From Amycolatopsis nivea (GTDB taxonomy: Bacteria > Actinomycetota > Actinomycetes > Mycobacteriales > Pseudonocardiaceae): a stretch of DNA of 64,000 bases. The notes under the pieces were generated by a model. That model had not been told where the DNA came from. It worked only from the letters and a program-made list of their open reading frames with translations, and made no database searches. Both the position numbers and the translations under genes were made by a program. The stretch is from the NCBI RefSeq assembly GCF_004522235.1, contig NZ_SDLT01000003.1:186001-250000 (forward strand), written 5' to 3'. Below, in pieces: positions 37,980-47,556 of this stretch (position 1 is its first letter; the number at the start of each line of letters is the position of its first letter).

Positions 37980-38010
37980 AAGGGGCGGGTGCCGAAGCAC
38001 TCGCCCCTTT
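37980..38010 (+). terminator. Terminator of the alpha/beta hydrolase gene
   Basis: GGGGCGGGTGC (37982-37992) pairs with GCACTCGCCCC (37997-38007) around CGAA, followed by TTTCCTC. It begins within ten bases of the stop. Confidence 0.85.
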
Positions 38011-38058
38011 CCTCGCCCCAGCTCAAGTTCCGACCCCAAGGCGACCCAACGCGGGGGT

Positions 38059-38104
38059 CCAGGGGGCTTGCCCCCTGGCGGGGGCCCGGGGGTTCGACCC
38101 CCGG
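38059..38104. other. Two adjacent GC hairpins, one T-arm-like
   Basis: CCAGGGGGCTTGCCCCCTGG (38059-38078) and CCGGGGGTTCGACCCCCGG (38086-38104) are perfect hairpins. The second resembles a tRNA T arm, but no acceptor or anticodon arm surrounds it. Confidence 0.6.
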
Positions 38105-38121
38105 AAGACACCTGAGCGCAG

Positions 38122-38154
38122 AAAAATGGCGAGTGCTCTCCACGAGCACTCGCC
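38122..38154 (-). terminator. Terminator of rpmB
   Basis: GGCGAGTGCTC pairs with GAGCACTCGCC around a 5-base loop. Read on the minus strand the stem is followed by ATTTTTC. It lies 17 bases after the rpmB stop. Confidence 0.9.
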
Positions 38155-38170
38155 ACCCTGAAATCTGAAC

Positions 38171-38362
38171 TCAGCCGCGTACGACCTTGCCAGCCTTGAT
38201 GCACGAGGTGCAGGCGTTCAGGCGCTTGCGCTGGGACACGCCGACCTTCGCGTGCACAACCTGGATGTTCGGGTTCCACCGGCGGTTGGTACGCCGGTGG
38301 GAGTGCGAGACCGACTTGCCGAAGCCGGGTCCCTTGCCACAGACGTCGCACACGGCAGCCAC
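38171..38362 (-). CDS. rpmB: Ribosomal protein bL28 (zinc-ribbon form)
   Basis: 63 residues from GTG 38362 ([21 protein letters not shown]), preceded by AGGAGT. Two CxxC pairs (CDVC and CTSC) mark the zinc-binding C+ type of bL28; in actinobacteria Zn-free paralogues replace such forms under zinc limitation. [13 protein letters not shown] is the conserved RNA-binding core. Divergent from the DAK2/FakA-like gene. Confidence 0.95.
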   Translation of the reverse strand: MAAVCDVCGKGPGFGKSVSHSHRRTNRRWNPNIQVVHAKVGVSQRKRLNACTSCIKAGKVVRG

Positions 38363-38496
38363 GTCGAACTCCTCTGGATATGGGACAAAGAATGCGCGCC
38401 CGAACGTGCCGGGCAACTCGACCATAGTAACGAGTGGTCTCGGGGGGCTTGCCGCGGGGTCGTTACCCTCGCGGGGACCGGCTAGGAGGTTACGGG

Positions 38497-40083
38497 GTGC
38501 GGGTGCTGGACGCGGCGGCGGTGTCGGGCTGGGCGGCGGCCTCTGTGCGCAGCTTGGACAGGCTGCGCGCGGCCATCGACGGCATCAACGTCTACCCGGT
38601 CGCGGACTCGGACACCGGCTCCAACCTGCTGTACACGATGACCGGCGCGCAGGAGGCGCTCGCCGCGGCGGAACCGGCCGACGCGGCTGAGGCGCTGGCG
38701 GTGCTGGCGCGCGGGGCGGTGGCGCACGCGCGGGGCAATTCGGGAGTGATCCTGTCCCAGGTCATGCGGGGGATGGCGGACTGGGCGGCCACTGGCGGCG
38801 ACCTTGACGGATCGGGTCTCGCCGCTGCGCTGGGGCACGCGGACCAGGCCGCCACGGGCGCGGTCAGCAGGCCGGTCGCCGGGACGATGCTGACCGTCCT
38901 GCACGCCGTTGCCGCCGCCGTCCGAGACACGACGCGGACGTTGCCCGAGGTCGCGCGCGAGGTCGTCACCGTGGCCGCGGCGGCGCTGGAGGAGACGCCC
39001 AAGCAACTGCCCGCGCTGGCCAAGGCGGGAGTCGTCGATGCCGGGGGGCGCGGGTTGGTCGCGGTGCTCGACGCGCTGGCCGGGGTGATTACCGGCGAAC
39101 CCGAGGATCCCGGGCACGACCTGAAGGCGGTCGCTGCGCTGCCGGAGCAGGCGCCGTACGCGTGGGAGGTCATGTACTTGCTGGACGAGGTCGACGAGGA
39201 CCGGCTGCCGGCGTTGCGGAAGGAACTGAGCGGGTTCGGCGACAGCGTGACCGTGGCGGGCGACGGTTCGGGCAGCCACGCGGTGCACGTCCATTGCGCG
39301 GACATCGGCGCGGCCATCGAAGCCGGGCTGCAGCTGGGCAGGCCGCGGAAGATCCGGGTCGAACCGCTGATCACGCCGACGCCGATCGAACCCGGTGGCG
39401 GTATCGACCGGTCTGTGGTCGCGGTGGTGCGCGGCGGCGGGCTCGCCGAGCTGCTGCGCGCCGAGGGCGTCGCTGTGCTGGCGGTGCCCGAGGGCGAGAC
39501 GCCGAGCGTCGAGGACATGATCGGGCTGTTCAACGAGGCGGCCGGACAGCATCTGAGCGTCCTGCCGGGCGGGCCGGATCTCACCGCGGCCGCCGACACC
39601 GCCGCCGGGCATCCGATGGCGGGCGAGCGCGACGTCGTGGTGATCCCGTGCGCGTCGCCGGTGCAGGTGCTGGCCGCGCTCGCGGTGCACGACAGCGGAC
39701 GCCGGGTCAACGACGACGTCGTCGCGATGGCCGAGGCGGCCGCCGCGACCAGGCGTGGCGAGCTGCGGATCGCGCACGAGGAGTCGCTAACCTGGGTGGG
39801 CCGGGCCCAGTCCGGCGACGTGATCGGCCTGGTCGACGACGAGGTGGTGCTGATCGAGCCCGCCCCGGCGTCGGCGACGAATCTCGTCGCGGCGGCGGTC
39901 AGCGTGCTGAACCGGATGCTGGCGCTCGGCGGCGAGCTGGTCACCGTCCTGAGCGGGGCGGACGCTCCGCCGAGGGTGGCCGCCGAGCTCGCCGAGCAAC
40001 TGCGGCTGGAGCACCCCGAGGTGGAGTTGACGAGTTACGCCGGCGGGCAAAACGACGCTGTGCTGCTGATGGGGGTCGAATAA
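38497..40083 (+). CDS. DAK2-domain, FakA/YloV-like protein
   Basis: 528 residues from GTG 38497, which follows AGGAGG. An N-terminal DhaL (DAK2) nucleotide-binding domain shows [19 protein letters not shown] with the Mg-binding Asp cluster and [15 protein letters not shown]. The middle and C-terminal regions match the FakA-type extension. FakA phosphorylates fatty acids bound to FakB; no FakB/DegV gene is nearby, so the substrate is uncertain. The stop lies two bases before recG, one transcription unit. Confidence 0.87.
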   Translation: MRVLDAAAVSGWAAASVRSLDRLRAAIDGINVYPVADSDTGSNLLYTMTGAQEALAAAEPADAAEALAVLARGAVAHARGNSGVILSQVMRGMADWAATGGDLDGSGLAAALGHADQAATGAVSRPVAGTMLTVLHAVAAAVRDTTRTLPEVAREVVTVAAAALEETPKQLPALAKAGVVDAGGRGLVAVLDALAGVITGEPEDPGHDLKAVAALPEQAPYAWEVMYLLDEVDEDRLPALRKELSGFGDSVTVAGDGSGSHAVHVHCADIGAAIEAGLQLGRPRKIRVEPLITPTPIEPGGGIDRSVVAVVRGGGLAELLRAEGVAVLAVPEGETPSVEDMIGLFNEAAGQHLSVLPGGPDLTAAADTAAGHPMAGERDVVVIPCASPVQVLAALAVHDSGRRVNDDVVAMAEAAAATRRGELRIAHEESLTWVGRAQSGDVIGLVDDEVVLIEPAPASATNLVAAAVSVLNRMLALGGELVTVLSGADAPPRVAAELAEQLRLEHPEVELTSYAGGQNDAVLLMGVE

Positions 40084-40085
40084 TC

Positions 40086-42239
40086 ATGGCCGGGCTTCGC
40101 GACAAGCTCCCGCTGCTGCTGGGCGCGAAAACGGCGAAGGCGCTCTCGAGTGCGCTCGACATCGAGACGGTTTCCGATCTGCTGCGCCACTATCCGCGCC
40201 GCTACGCCGAACGCGGCGAGCTGACCGACATCGCCGGGCTGGAGCTCGGCGAGCACGCGACCGTGCTGGCGCGGATCGAGAAGATCAGCAAGCGCCGGAT
40301 GAAGTCCCGCAACGGCACCATCCTCGACATGGTGATCACCGACGGCAAGCGACGGCTCGCGTGCGCGTTCTTCAATCAGGCGTGGCGCGAGAAGGAGCTG
40401 GCCCCCGGCAAGACCGGGCTGTTCGCGGGCAAGGTCACCGCGTTCCGGGACACGCTGCAGCTGGCCAACCCGGAGTACGAACTGCTCGACGCCGAACGCG
40501 AGGCCGAGGCGGTCGACAATTTCCTCGCCGAGATCATCCCGGTTTACCCGGCGGCGCAAGGCATGCCGACCTGGTCGATCGCCAAATGCGTGCGGCAGGT
40601 GCTGGACGTGCTGGAGGTCGGCGAGGACCCGATGCCCGAGGAACTGCGCAAACGGCACGGGCTGCCCGGCCTCGAGCGCGCGCTGCGCGGCATCCACCGC
40701 CCGGAGGACTGGGCGCACCTGGAGTCGTCGCGGCACCGGCTCAAGTGGGACGAAGCGATGGCCGTGCAGCTGATTTTCGCGCAGCGCAGGCATTCCGCGG
40801 TGTCGCGTCCGGCGAAAGCGAGCCCGCACGTCGACGGCGGCCTGCTCGACGCGTTCGACAAACGGCTGCCGTTCGACCTCACCGCGGGCCAGCGCGCGAT
40901 CGGCGACGAGATCGCGGCCGACCTGTCGACCGAGCATCCGATGAACCGGCTGCTGCAGGGCGAGGTCGGTTCCGGCAAGACGGTGGTCGCGCTGCGGGCG
41001 ATGCTGCAGGTCGTCGATTCCGGACGGCAGGCGGCGATGCTCGCGCCCACCGAGGTACTGGCCGCGCAGCACGCGCGCTCGCTGCGCGAAATGCTCGGCG
41101 ACATCGGGATGGCGGGCGAGCTCGGCGCGGCCGAGAATTCCACCCGGATCACGCTGCTCACCGGGTCGATGGGCGCGAAGGAACGCAAGAAAGCGTTGCT
41201 GGAGACGGTAAGCGGCGAGGCGGGCATCGTCGTCGGCACGCACGCGCTGATCCAGGACACCGTGCAGTTCGCCGATCTCGGGCTCGTGGTCGTGGACGAA
41301 CAGCACCGGTTCGGCGTCGAGCAACGGGACGCGCTGCGCTCGCGCGGGGCCGATTCGACGAGTCCGCACGTGCTGGTCATGACGGCGACGCCGATCCCGC
41401 GCACGGTCGCCATGACGGTCTACGGCGACCTGGAAATCTCGGCCCTGCGCGAAATGCCGGTCGGCCGCTCGCCGATCAAGACGACGGTCGTGCCGGTCGC
41501 GGAGAAGCCCGCGTGGTTCGACCGGGTGTGGCAGCGGGTCAGCGAGGAAGTCGGCAAGGGACACCAGGCGTACGTCGTGTGCCCGCGGATCGGCGACGAA
41601 CCGCCGTCGGACAAGAGCGACAAGCGTCCGCCGCTCGCGGTGCTGGACGTCGCGCCGGATCTCGCCAACGGCGCGTTGAAGGGCTTGAAGATCGCCGCCC
41701 TGCACGGCCGGATGCCGACGGACGAGAAGGACGCCGTCATGCAGGCGTTCGGCGCGGGGAAGGTCGAGGTGCTGGTCGCGACGACCGTGGTCGAGGTCGG
41801 CGTGAACGTCCCCAACGCGACGGCGATGGTCATCCTCGACGCCGACCGCTTCGGCGTGAGCCAGCTGCACCAGCTGCGCGGCCGGGTCGGGCGGGGGAGC
41901 GTGCCCGGATTGTGTTTGCTGGTCACGGAAACCCTGGACGGCACTTCCACGCGCGAGCGGCTGGCGGCGGTCGAGTCCACCACGGACGGGTTCGAACTGT
42001 CCCGATTGGACCTGGAACTGCGCCGGGAGGGCGACATCCTCGGTGCGGCGCAGTCGGGCAAGCGGTCCGGGCTGAAACTGCTGTCGTTGCTGCGGGACGA
42101 GGACGTGATCACCGAGGCGCGGGCGCAGGCTCAGGAGATCGTGACGGGCGATCCGGAGCTGGCTTCGCTGCCGGGGCTGGCGCAGATGGTGGCGGACGTC
42201 GTCGACCTGGAGCGGGCGGAGTACCTGGAGAAGAGCTGA
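40086..42239 (+). CDS. recG: ATP-dependent DNA helicase RecG
   Basis: 717 residues. Remodels stalled replication forks and Holliday junctions. An N-terminal wedge (OB) domain is followed by the helicase core: Walker A GEVGSGKTVVAL (near 297), DEQH in VVDEQHRFGVEQRDAL (near 404), TATPIPRTVAMT, and motif VI LHQLRGRVGRGS. Start ATG 40086; the open frame upstream belongs to the overlapping DAK2 gene region. Confidence 0.96.
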   Translation: MAGLRDKLPLLLGAKTAKALSSALDIETVSDLLRHYPRRYAERGELTDIAGLELGEHATVLARIEKISKRRMKSRNGTILDMVITDGKRRLACAFFNQAWREKELAPGKTGLFAGKVTAFRDTLQLANPEYELLDAEREAEAVDNFLAEIIPVYPAAQGMPTWSIAKCVRQVLDVLEVGEDPMPEELRKRHGLPGLERALRGIHRPEDWAHLESSRHRLKWDEAMAVQLIFAQRRHSAVSRPAKASPHVDGGLLDAFDKRLPFDLTAGQRAIGDEIAADLSTEHPMNRLLQGEVGSGKTVVALRAMLQVVDSGRQAAMLAPTEVLAAQHARSLREMLGDIGMAGELGAAENSTRITLLTGSMGAKERKKALLETVSGEAGIVVGTHALIQDTVQFADLGLVVVDEQHRFGVEQRDALRSRGADSTSPHVLVMTATPIPRTVAMTVYGDLEISALREMPVGRSPIKTTVVPVAEKPAWFDRVWQRVSEEVGKGHQAYVVCPRIGDEPPSDKSDKRPPLAVLDVAPDLANGALKGLKIAALHGRMPTDEKDAVMQAFGAGKVEVLVATTVVEVGVNVPNATAMVILDADRFGVSQLHQLRGRVGRGSVPGLCLLVTETLDGTSTRERLAAVESTTDGFELSRLDLELRREGDILGAAQSGKRSGLKLLSLLRDEDVITEARAQAQEIVTGDPELASLPGLAQMVADVVDLERAEYLEKS

Positions 42240-42243
42240 GCGG

Positions 42244-42274
42244 GGCGTGACCCGGGGGTTTCCCGGGCCACGCC
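42244..42274. terminator. Bidirectional terminator between recG and the RHS gene
   Basis: GGCGTG-A-CCCGGG pairs with CCCGGG-C-CACGCC, one mismatch, 5-base loop. It sits in the 60-base gap between convergent stops and can serve both genes. Confidence 0.75.
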
Positions 42275-42299
42275 TTCTTGCTCGAGGTTTCTCGTGGGG

Positions 42300-45200
42300 T
42301 CAGGCGTCGTAGAGGTCGTCGTCGGAGTCGTAGCCGTGGTTCCGGCGGCTGCTGCTGCCTCCGTAGCTGCTGCCGCCGCCGTACCCGCCGCTGCCGCCGT
42401 AGCCACCGCTGTATCCGCCGTGGCTGCTGGATCCGCCGCCGTAACTGCTGGAACCGCCGCCGTAACTCCCGCTGTACCCGCCGCTGTAACTCCCGCCGCC
42501 TGACCCGCGGTGGCCGGAGGACCGGCTCGGCTGCGGACTCACCAGATCCCAGTCGTGGTCCGGATTGCCGACATAGCCCCGGTGGTTCTTGTCCCAGTAG
42601 ACCCGGTTGGAGTCCCGCGGGTCCGGGGCGCCGAACCGGGGTTCCTGGGATCCGCTCGCGGCGGAGTTGCTCTTCGGTTCGAGGTGCTTGAAGATCCGCA
42701 CGTCGGAGTTGTGCGCGAAGTTCTGTTCGGGCGTGTTCCGATGGCCGGTCTGGTTGAAATGGGTTCCGGCCGAAGGGTTGTGGCCCATCACGACATTGCT
42801 GTGGCCGCGGACGATGCCGGTGGGATTGCCGAGGTAGTCGTGCGTCTGGTAGCGCCGGTTCGGGTCCATGTACCACTTGGTGTCGTCGCCGCGCCTGCGG
42901 AACTTCGGCGGCGGCGAAACGGCGTTCCGCTCGAACAGCGGCCGCATCGTGGAATGCTTGTGCGACAGGTTCTTGTAGCCGTAGTGCTCGCGCCTGCGCG
43001 CGCCGGCCGCGAGGGTGGGCGGTCCCTCCTGGTAAACCCGGCCGCCGGGGGAGCGCACGCGGCGCTCCCCGTTCGGGCCGGGGCTGGGCGAGCGGGTGCG
43101 GCCCCGGCCGCGCTGGGAACCGCCGCCGGAGCCGCCGGACCCGCGCGGGGTGTTGCAGGATCCCCCGACGAGACCGAGCGGGTCGACCGAGACGTGCGGG
43201 TTGCTGACGTAGGCGTGCGGGTCGAGTCCGCCGCCGAGCCCGAGCGGGTCGGGGCTGAGGTACCGCGCGAGCACCGGGTCGTAGTACCGGTGGAAGTTGT
43301 AGTGCAGCCCGGTTTCCTCGTCGAAATACTGGCCCTGGAACCGGAGCGGGATGCCGGTGCCGCCGGACTCGGCGACGACGACGCCGAACAGGCTGCTGCG
43401 GGACTGCCACGCGATCTCGCCGCGGTCGTCGAGCAGTTCGGTCGGCGTGCCCGACGGTTCGGCCACGATGGCGAAGAACTGCTCGTCGACGCGTTTCTGG
43501 TCCGCGGAACCGGTGCGCCGGCGCTGCAGCAGCGGCACGAAGCTGCCCGGTTCGTAGTCCCACACCGTGGTTTCGGCGGCGCCGGGGCCGGAACTGGTCG
43601 CCTCGGCCAGCGTTTCGCCGTCCCACGCGAAATCGACGCGTTCGAGCAGCGTCGTCCCGTCGGCGGCGAAGTGTTCCTTGCGGATGCGGCGGCCCAGCGG
43701 ATCGTAGGTGTAGCGCCAGGTCGTGGCGTCCGGGACCTCGACCGCGACGAGCCGGTTCAGCGGGCCCCAGGTGTAGGTCCAGGTCCGGCCGTCCTCGTGG
43801 CGGCGGGTGCGCATCCGGCCGGACTGGTCGTAGGTGTAGCGGACGCCGCCCGCCTCGGTGATCACCGAAGCCGGTCCCGCCCGCCTGCCGCGGCGGTCCT
43901 CGTCCTCGGGCGCGGGCCAGTCGGCGTCGACGAGCCGTCCGGTCGGGTCGTAGGCGTACTGCTCGTTCCAGCCCTGGGCGCGCACCGAGATCACCCGGCC
44001 GCGGACGTCCATCGCGAGCCAGCGCGACCCGGCCGTCCCGTCGTCGATCCGGTCGGGAAGGCCGTCGGGCCGGTAGTGGTACTGCCGGTCCTGGCCGAAT
44101 TCGCCGGTCGCGGACCGGACCGCCTGCCGGGCGAGCCGTCCGGCCGGGGTCCAGGAGCGGACGATCGCCGCGTCCTGCCCGAACGCGCGGAGGGTTTCGC
44201 GGCCCGCCCGGTCGTACTCGAACCGGGTGGTCCGGCCGGCGGCGCGCACCGCGGCCGGGAGCCCGGCTTCGCGGTATTCCCAGACGCTTTCCGCCCCGGA
44301 CGGCGTCTGCCGCCGGACCTGATTGCCCGCGGGGTCGAGTTCGGAGCGGACGGCGCGCCCGTTGACCGTTTCCCCGACGATCCGGCTCGCCGCGTCCCGG
44401 GTGTACTCGATGCGGGTCGTCCCGTCGTCGAGGGCGACGAGCTCGCCGAGGACGTCGTACTCGAAGCGGGTGTGCAGCGTCCCGGACGGTCCTTCGACGG
44501 TTTCCTCGACGATGTTGCCGCGCACGTCGCGGCGCAGGGTGACGACCTCGCCTTCCTGGTTGCGGATCTCGGTCAGCTCGCCGGCGGCGTTGTAGCCGTA
44601 GGACGAACTGGCCCCGCCGAAGTCGGTCTCGCGGGAGAGGTTGCCCGCCAGGTCGTATTCGTAGCGCCAGACCTGGCCCTGTTCGTTGGTCACCGCGGTG
44701 AGCCGCAGTTCGGTGTCGTAGGAGTATTCGAGCCGGGTGCCGTCCGGCCGGATCTCGGCCGAGACCAGGTCGAAATGGGTCACCTCCTGCTGGGCGATCG
44801 CCGAGGAGGCGTCGGAGTGCAGGCGGTTGTTGCCTTCTCCGTCGTAGAACCATTCCTCCGTCGAGCCGTCCGGCAGGCGGTGCCAGGCGAGCGCGCCGCT
44901 GACGGTGTAACCGAATTCCTCGGCTGCGCCGTTCGGATCGACGATCGCGGAGAGCCTGCCGAAGCAGTCGTAGGCGTAAGCGGTCGTCGCGCCGCGGGCG
45001 TCGGTGACGGTGATCGGGTTGCCCGCGTCGTCGGACACCACGGTCAGCGTCGAGCCGTTCGGATCGGTGACCGACGCGACGTGGCCCCACTCGTCGTAGG
45101 TATAGCTGGTGGTCGCGCCGCCCGGTTCGACGACGCGGGTCACGTTGCCGCGTTCGTCGTACTCCCAGCGGGTTTCGACGCCGGGCGCCTCGGCCATGCG

Positions 45201-47267
45201 GACGGCTTGGCCGAAGTCGTTGCGTTCGATGGTCAATTCCGTGCCGTCCGGCCGCTGGAGGGCGACCAGGTTGTTCATTTCGTCGTAGCGGTAGGTCCGC
45301 TGCCTGCCCATTTCGTCGGTTTCGCCGACCAGGCGGTCCAGCGCGTCCCATTCGTAGGCGCGCGCCGCGCCCGTCGGGTCCACCTCGCGCACGACCCGGC
45401 CGGTTTCGTTGAGGTGGTAGGCACTGCGGCGGCCGAGCGAGTCGACGACGTGGGTGATCCGGGCGGCCAGGTCGTAGTGCATGGTGACGGTGAGGCAGTC
45501 GCCGGAGCCTTCGGTGCGCACGACGCGGCCGTCGCGGTCGTAGTGGAAGCGGTACCACTCGCCGTTGCGGTCCGTCCACTCGACGATCCGCCCGAGGTTG
45601 TCGTAGGCATAGCGGAACGGGAGACCGGATTCGTTCGTGATCTCGGTGAGGTTGCCCGCGGTGTAGCCGTAGCGGACCAACGGCACCTCGTCCCCGTCCT
45701 TGGTGACGGTGGACAGCCCGGTCACGAGCCCGCCTTCGGTGGCGATCTGGATCAGGTGGCCACCGCTGTGCCGCATCGCGACCGGCGTGCCGTGCTGGTC
45801 GCGCTGGAAGTAGATGTGCTCCTTGCCGCGGCCGCTGATCGAGCGGATCGGCCGGACCGGGCCGTTGCCTCGTTCGAAGGTCAGGACCCGCTCGCTTTCG
45901 CGGTCCTCGAGGACGAATCCGCCGCCGGGCTCCTCGGCGAGATACCGCGCGGGCCCGTGCTCGGCGGCGACCCACTGGTCTCCGCGCGGCCGGGGGAACA
46001 CCTGGACGATCCCGTCCGCACCGGCGAACCACACCTGGTCCTCGTGCACCTCGATCCGCTCGTCCAAAGTGGACACCCAGGCGGGGCCGAGCCAGCCGCC
46101 CGCGCGGAACGCCGAGAAGTGCGTGCGCTCGAAGACCATCGGCAGCGCGCTGAGGAAGGTCGCGTCGGTCTCGGCCATCACCATCTGGCCGCTCGCGACG
46201 TCGATCGGGTCGCCGGTGGTGCAGATGTTGTCGAGGCTGCGCGAGTTCTCGCCCTGTTTGTCGAGCGACCGCGAGGCGTCGCTGTTCCCCCTGGCCCCGC
46301 CTGAGGAGGAACTGCTGGACGCCGACGTGTGCCCGCCCGCCCCTCCGCCGCCGCCGTGCTCGCCGCCGCTTTCGTGGCTGCCGCTCGAGTGGCTGCCGCC
46401 GTGGTGCCCGCTGTCCCCTCCGGCGCTGGAAGTATGCGTGCCCTCGTCTCCGCCGGGGTGAGACCTGTTCCCGGTTTTGATGTCCTTGGGAGTGTGCGTC
46501 GGCGCTGCCTTGCCGCTCTTGAGGCCCTTCAACGCTTTGCCGGCGTCCTCGAACAGCACGCCGGCTTTTTTCAGCAGCGGCACCAACGCCTTGAGCGCCT
46601 TGACCAGCTTCGAAGTGACCTTCGCGATGCTCGACGCGGTCTTGGCGACGGCGGTGACGACCTGCGGAACCACCCAGGCCATCCCGATTCCCGCGGTGAA
46701 CAGCACCTGCAAAGCCCACGAAATCAGGTGCCCGACGAGGTCGGCGATCGTGTCCCGCACCAGCGACCGGACGGCGGCGACGATCTCGCCCGCAGTCTTG
46801 ACCCCGCTCGCCGCGCCCTCGCTGCCCTTCTGCGCGCTGGCGATCAGCGCCGAGGTGTCTTCCGCCTTCTTGCGGTAGGTGTCGGCCGCTTCGCCGTTCC
46901 AGTCCTGCAGGTCCTTCTTGACCAGTTCGGTCAGCTCCGCCGAGACGCTTTCGAGCTCCTTGGCGACATTCGTCCAGGTCTCCGCCTGGGACTTGATCTC
47001 GTCCGCTTTGCCGGTGAGCGCGTCGAGCGCCTCCTTGAGCGGCCCGACGTGCTCCATGAGCCACCCGACCCCCGCGGCGAAGATCGCGCCGAACGGATCC
47101 ATCACCGCGGTGAGCACGTCGATCGCGGTGCCCACCGCCCCGATCGCGACGGCCGCCCAGTTCTTGCTCTCGATCGCGGTCTTGAGGCCGGTCGCGTCCT
47201 CCAGCAAAGGAATCCCGGACATCGCGGTCGTGGAGTCCTTCACCGGCGCGATCAACGGGTTGGTCAT
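42300..47267 (-). CDS. RHS/YD-repeat polymorphic toxin with WXG-like N-terminus
   Basis: 1655 residues from ATG 47267 (GGGA six bases upstream; an ATG at 47279 is in frame). Residues 1-150 are helical with WNG at 123-125 and downstream Tyr, like WXG100-type leaders exported by type VII secretion. 165-215 is hydrophobic; 255-345 is a Gly/Ser/His-rich linker. A DUF6531-like entry domain (NICTTGDPIDVASGQM) precedes some 900 residues of YD repeats (YxYDxxGR), ending at the RHS core RYLSPDPLGL near 1335. The C-terminal 300 residues should be the toxin; I do not recognise the domain (HYGYKNLSHKHSTM, HSNVVMGHNPSAGTHFN). The last 79 residues are Gly/Ser/Tyr-rich with an acidic end. Confidence 0.9.
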   Translation of the reverse strand: MTNPLIAPVKDSTTAMSGIPLLEDATGLKTAIESKNWAAVAIGAVGTAIDVLTAVMDPFGAIFAAGVGWLMEHVGPLKEALDALTGKADEIKSQAETWTNVAKELESVSAELTELVKKDLQDWNGEAADTYRKKAEDTSALIASAQKGSEGAASGVKTAGEIVAAVRSLVRDTIADLVGHLISWALQVLFTAGIGMAWVVPQVVTAVAKTASSIAKVTSKLVKALKALVPLLKKAGVLFEDAGKALKGLKSGKAAPTHTPKDIKTGNRSHPGGDEGTHTSSAGGDSGHHGGSHSSGSHESGGEHGGGGGAGGHTSASSSSSSGGARGNSDASRSLDKQGENSRSLDNICTTGDPIDVASGQMVMAETDATFLSALPMVFERTHFSAFRAGGWLGPAWVSTLDERIEVHEDQVWFAGADGIVQVFPRPRGDQWVAAEHGPARYLAEEPGGGFVLEDRESERVLTFERGNGPVRPIRSISGRGKEHIYFQRDQHGTPVAMRHSGGHLIQIATEGGLVTGLSTVTKDGDEVPLVRYGYTAGNLTEITNESGLPFRYAYDNLGRIVEWTDRNGEWYRFHYDRDGRVVRTEGSGDCLTVTMHYDLAARITHVVDSLGRRSAYHLNETGRVVREVDPTGAARAYEWDALDRLVGETDEMGRQRTYRYDEMNNLVALQRPDGTELTIERNDFGQAVRMAEAPGVETRWEYDERGNVTRVVEPGGATTSYTYDEWGHVASVTDPNGSTLTVVSDDAGNPITVTDARGATTAYAYDCFGRLSAIVDPNGAAEEFGYTVSGALAWHRLPDGSTEEWFYDGEGNNRLHSDASSAIAQQEVTHFDLVSAEIRPDGTRLEYSYDTELRLTAVTNEQGQVWRYEYDLAGNLSRETDFGGASSSYGYNAAGELTEIRNQEGEVVTLRRDVRGNIVEETVEGPSGTLHTRFEYDVLGELVALDDGTTRIEYTRDAASRIVGETVNGRAVRSELDPAGNQVRRQTPSGAESVWEYREAGLPAAVRAAGRTTRFEYDRAGRETLRAFGQDAAIVRSWTPAGRLARQAVRSATGEFGQDRQYHYRPDGLPDRIDDGTAGSRWLAMDVRGRVISVRAQGWNEQYAYDPTGRLVDADWPAPEDEDRRGRRAGPASVITEAGGVRYTYDQSGRMRTRRHEDGRTWTYTWGPLNRLVAVEVPDATTWRYTYDPLGRRIRKEHFAADGTTLLERVDFAWDGETLAEATSSGPGAAETTVWDYEPGSFVPLLQRRRTGSADQKRVDEQFFAIVAEPSGTPTELLDDRGEIAWQSRSSLFGVVVAESGGTGIPLRFQGQYFDEETGLHYNFHRYYDPVLARYLSPDPLGLGGGLDPHAYVSNPHVSVDPLGLVGGSCNTPRGSGGSGGGSQRGRGRTRSPSPGPNGERRVRSPGGRVYQEGPPTLAAGARRREHYGYKNLSHKHSTMRPLFERNAVSPPPKFRRRGDDTKWYMDPNRRYQTHDYLGNPTGIVRGHSNVVMGHNPSAGTHFNQTGHRNTPEQNFAHNSDVRIFKHLEPKSNSAASGSQEPRFGAPDPRDSNRVYWDKNHRGYVGNPDHDWDLVSPQPSRSSGHRGSGGGSYSGGYSGSYGGGSSSYGGGSSSHGGYSGGYGGSGGYGGGSSYGGSSSRRNHGYDSDDDLYDA

Positions 47268-47556
47268 CGATAGTCCCATTTCCTGGTGCGCACGGGCATG
47301 ACGAACGAGCGGAGCCTGACCCGCCAATCCGACGAGGCTATCGGCCGGAGTCCCGACGAGCCTCCCAGGCGGGGCGGCGATGCCTGAAGTCCCGGAACCC
47401 TTGCCCGAACACACTCACGCCCCGCTGGCCCAGCCGCCCTTGTCCGGTTCCCTGACTGTCCTTTGTGGTCACTCCGGTAAACCGCATGCGGGCCGACCTG
47501 CTTGTGTGCTGAACTGCTCCCAGCCCGATCGCCCTTCGTGCCGATCCTCTGGAGGA

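Noticed and set aside
38086..38104. tRNA gene suggested by a T-arm-like hairpin
   Set aside because: No acceptor, D or anticodon arms can be built around it.
42510..46304. 1264-codon open frame opposite the RHS gene
   Set aside because: Mirror of YD-repeat codons; the RHS reading is unmistakable.
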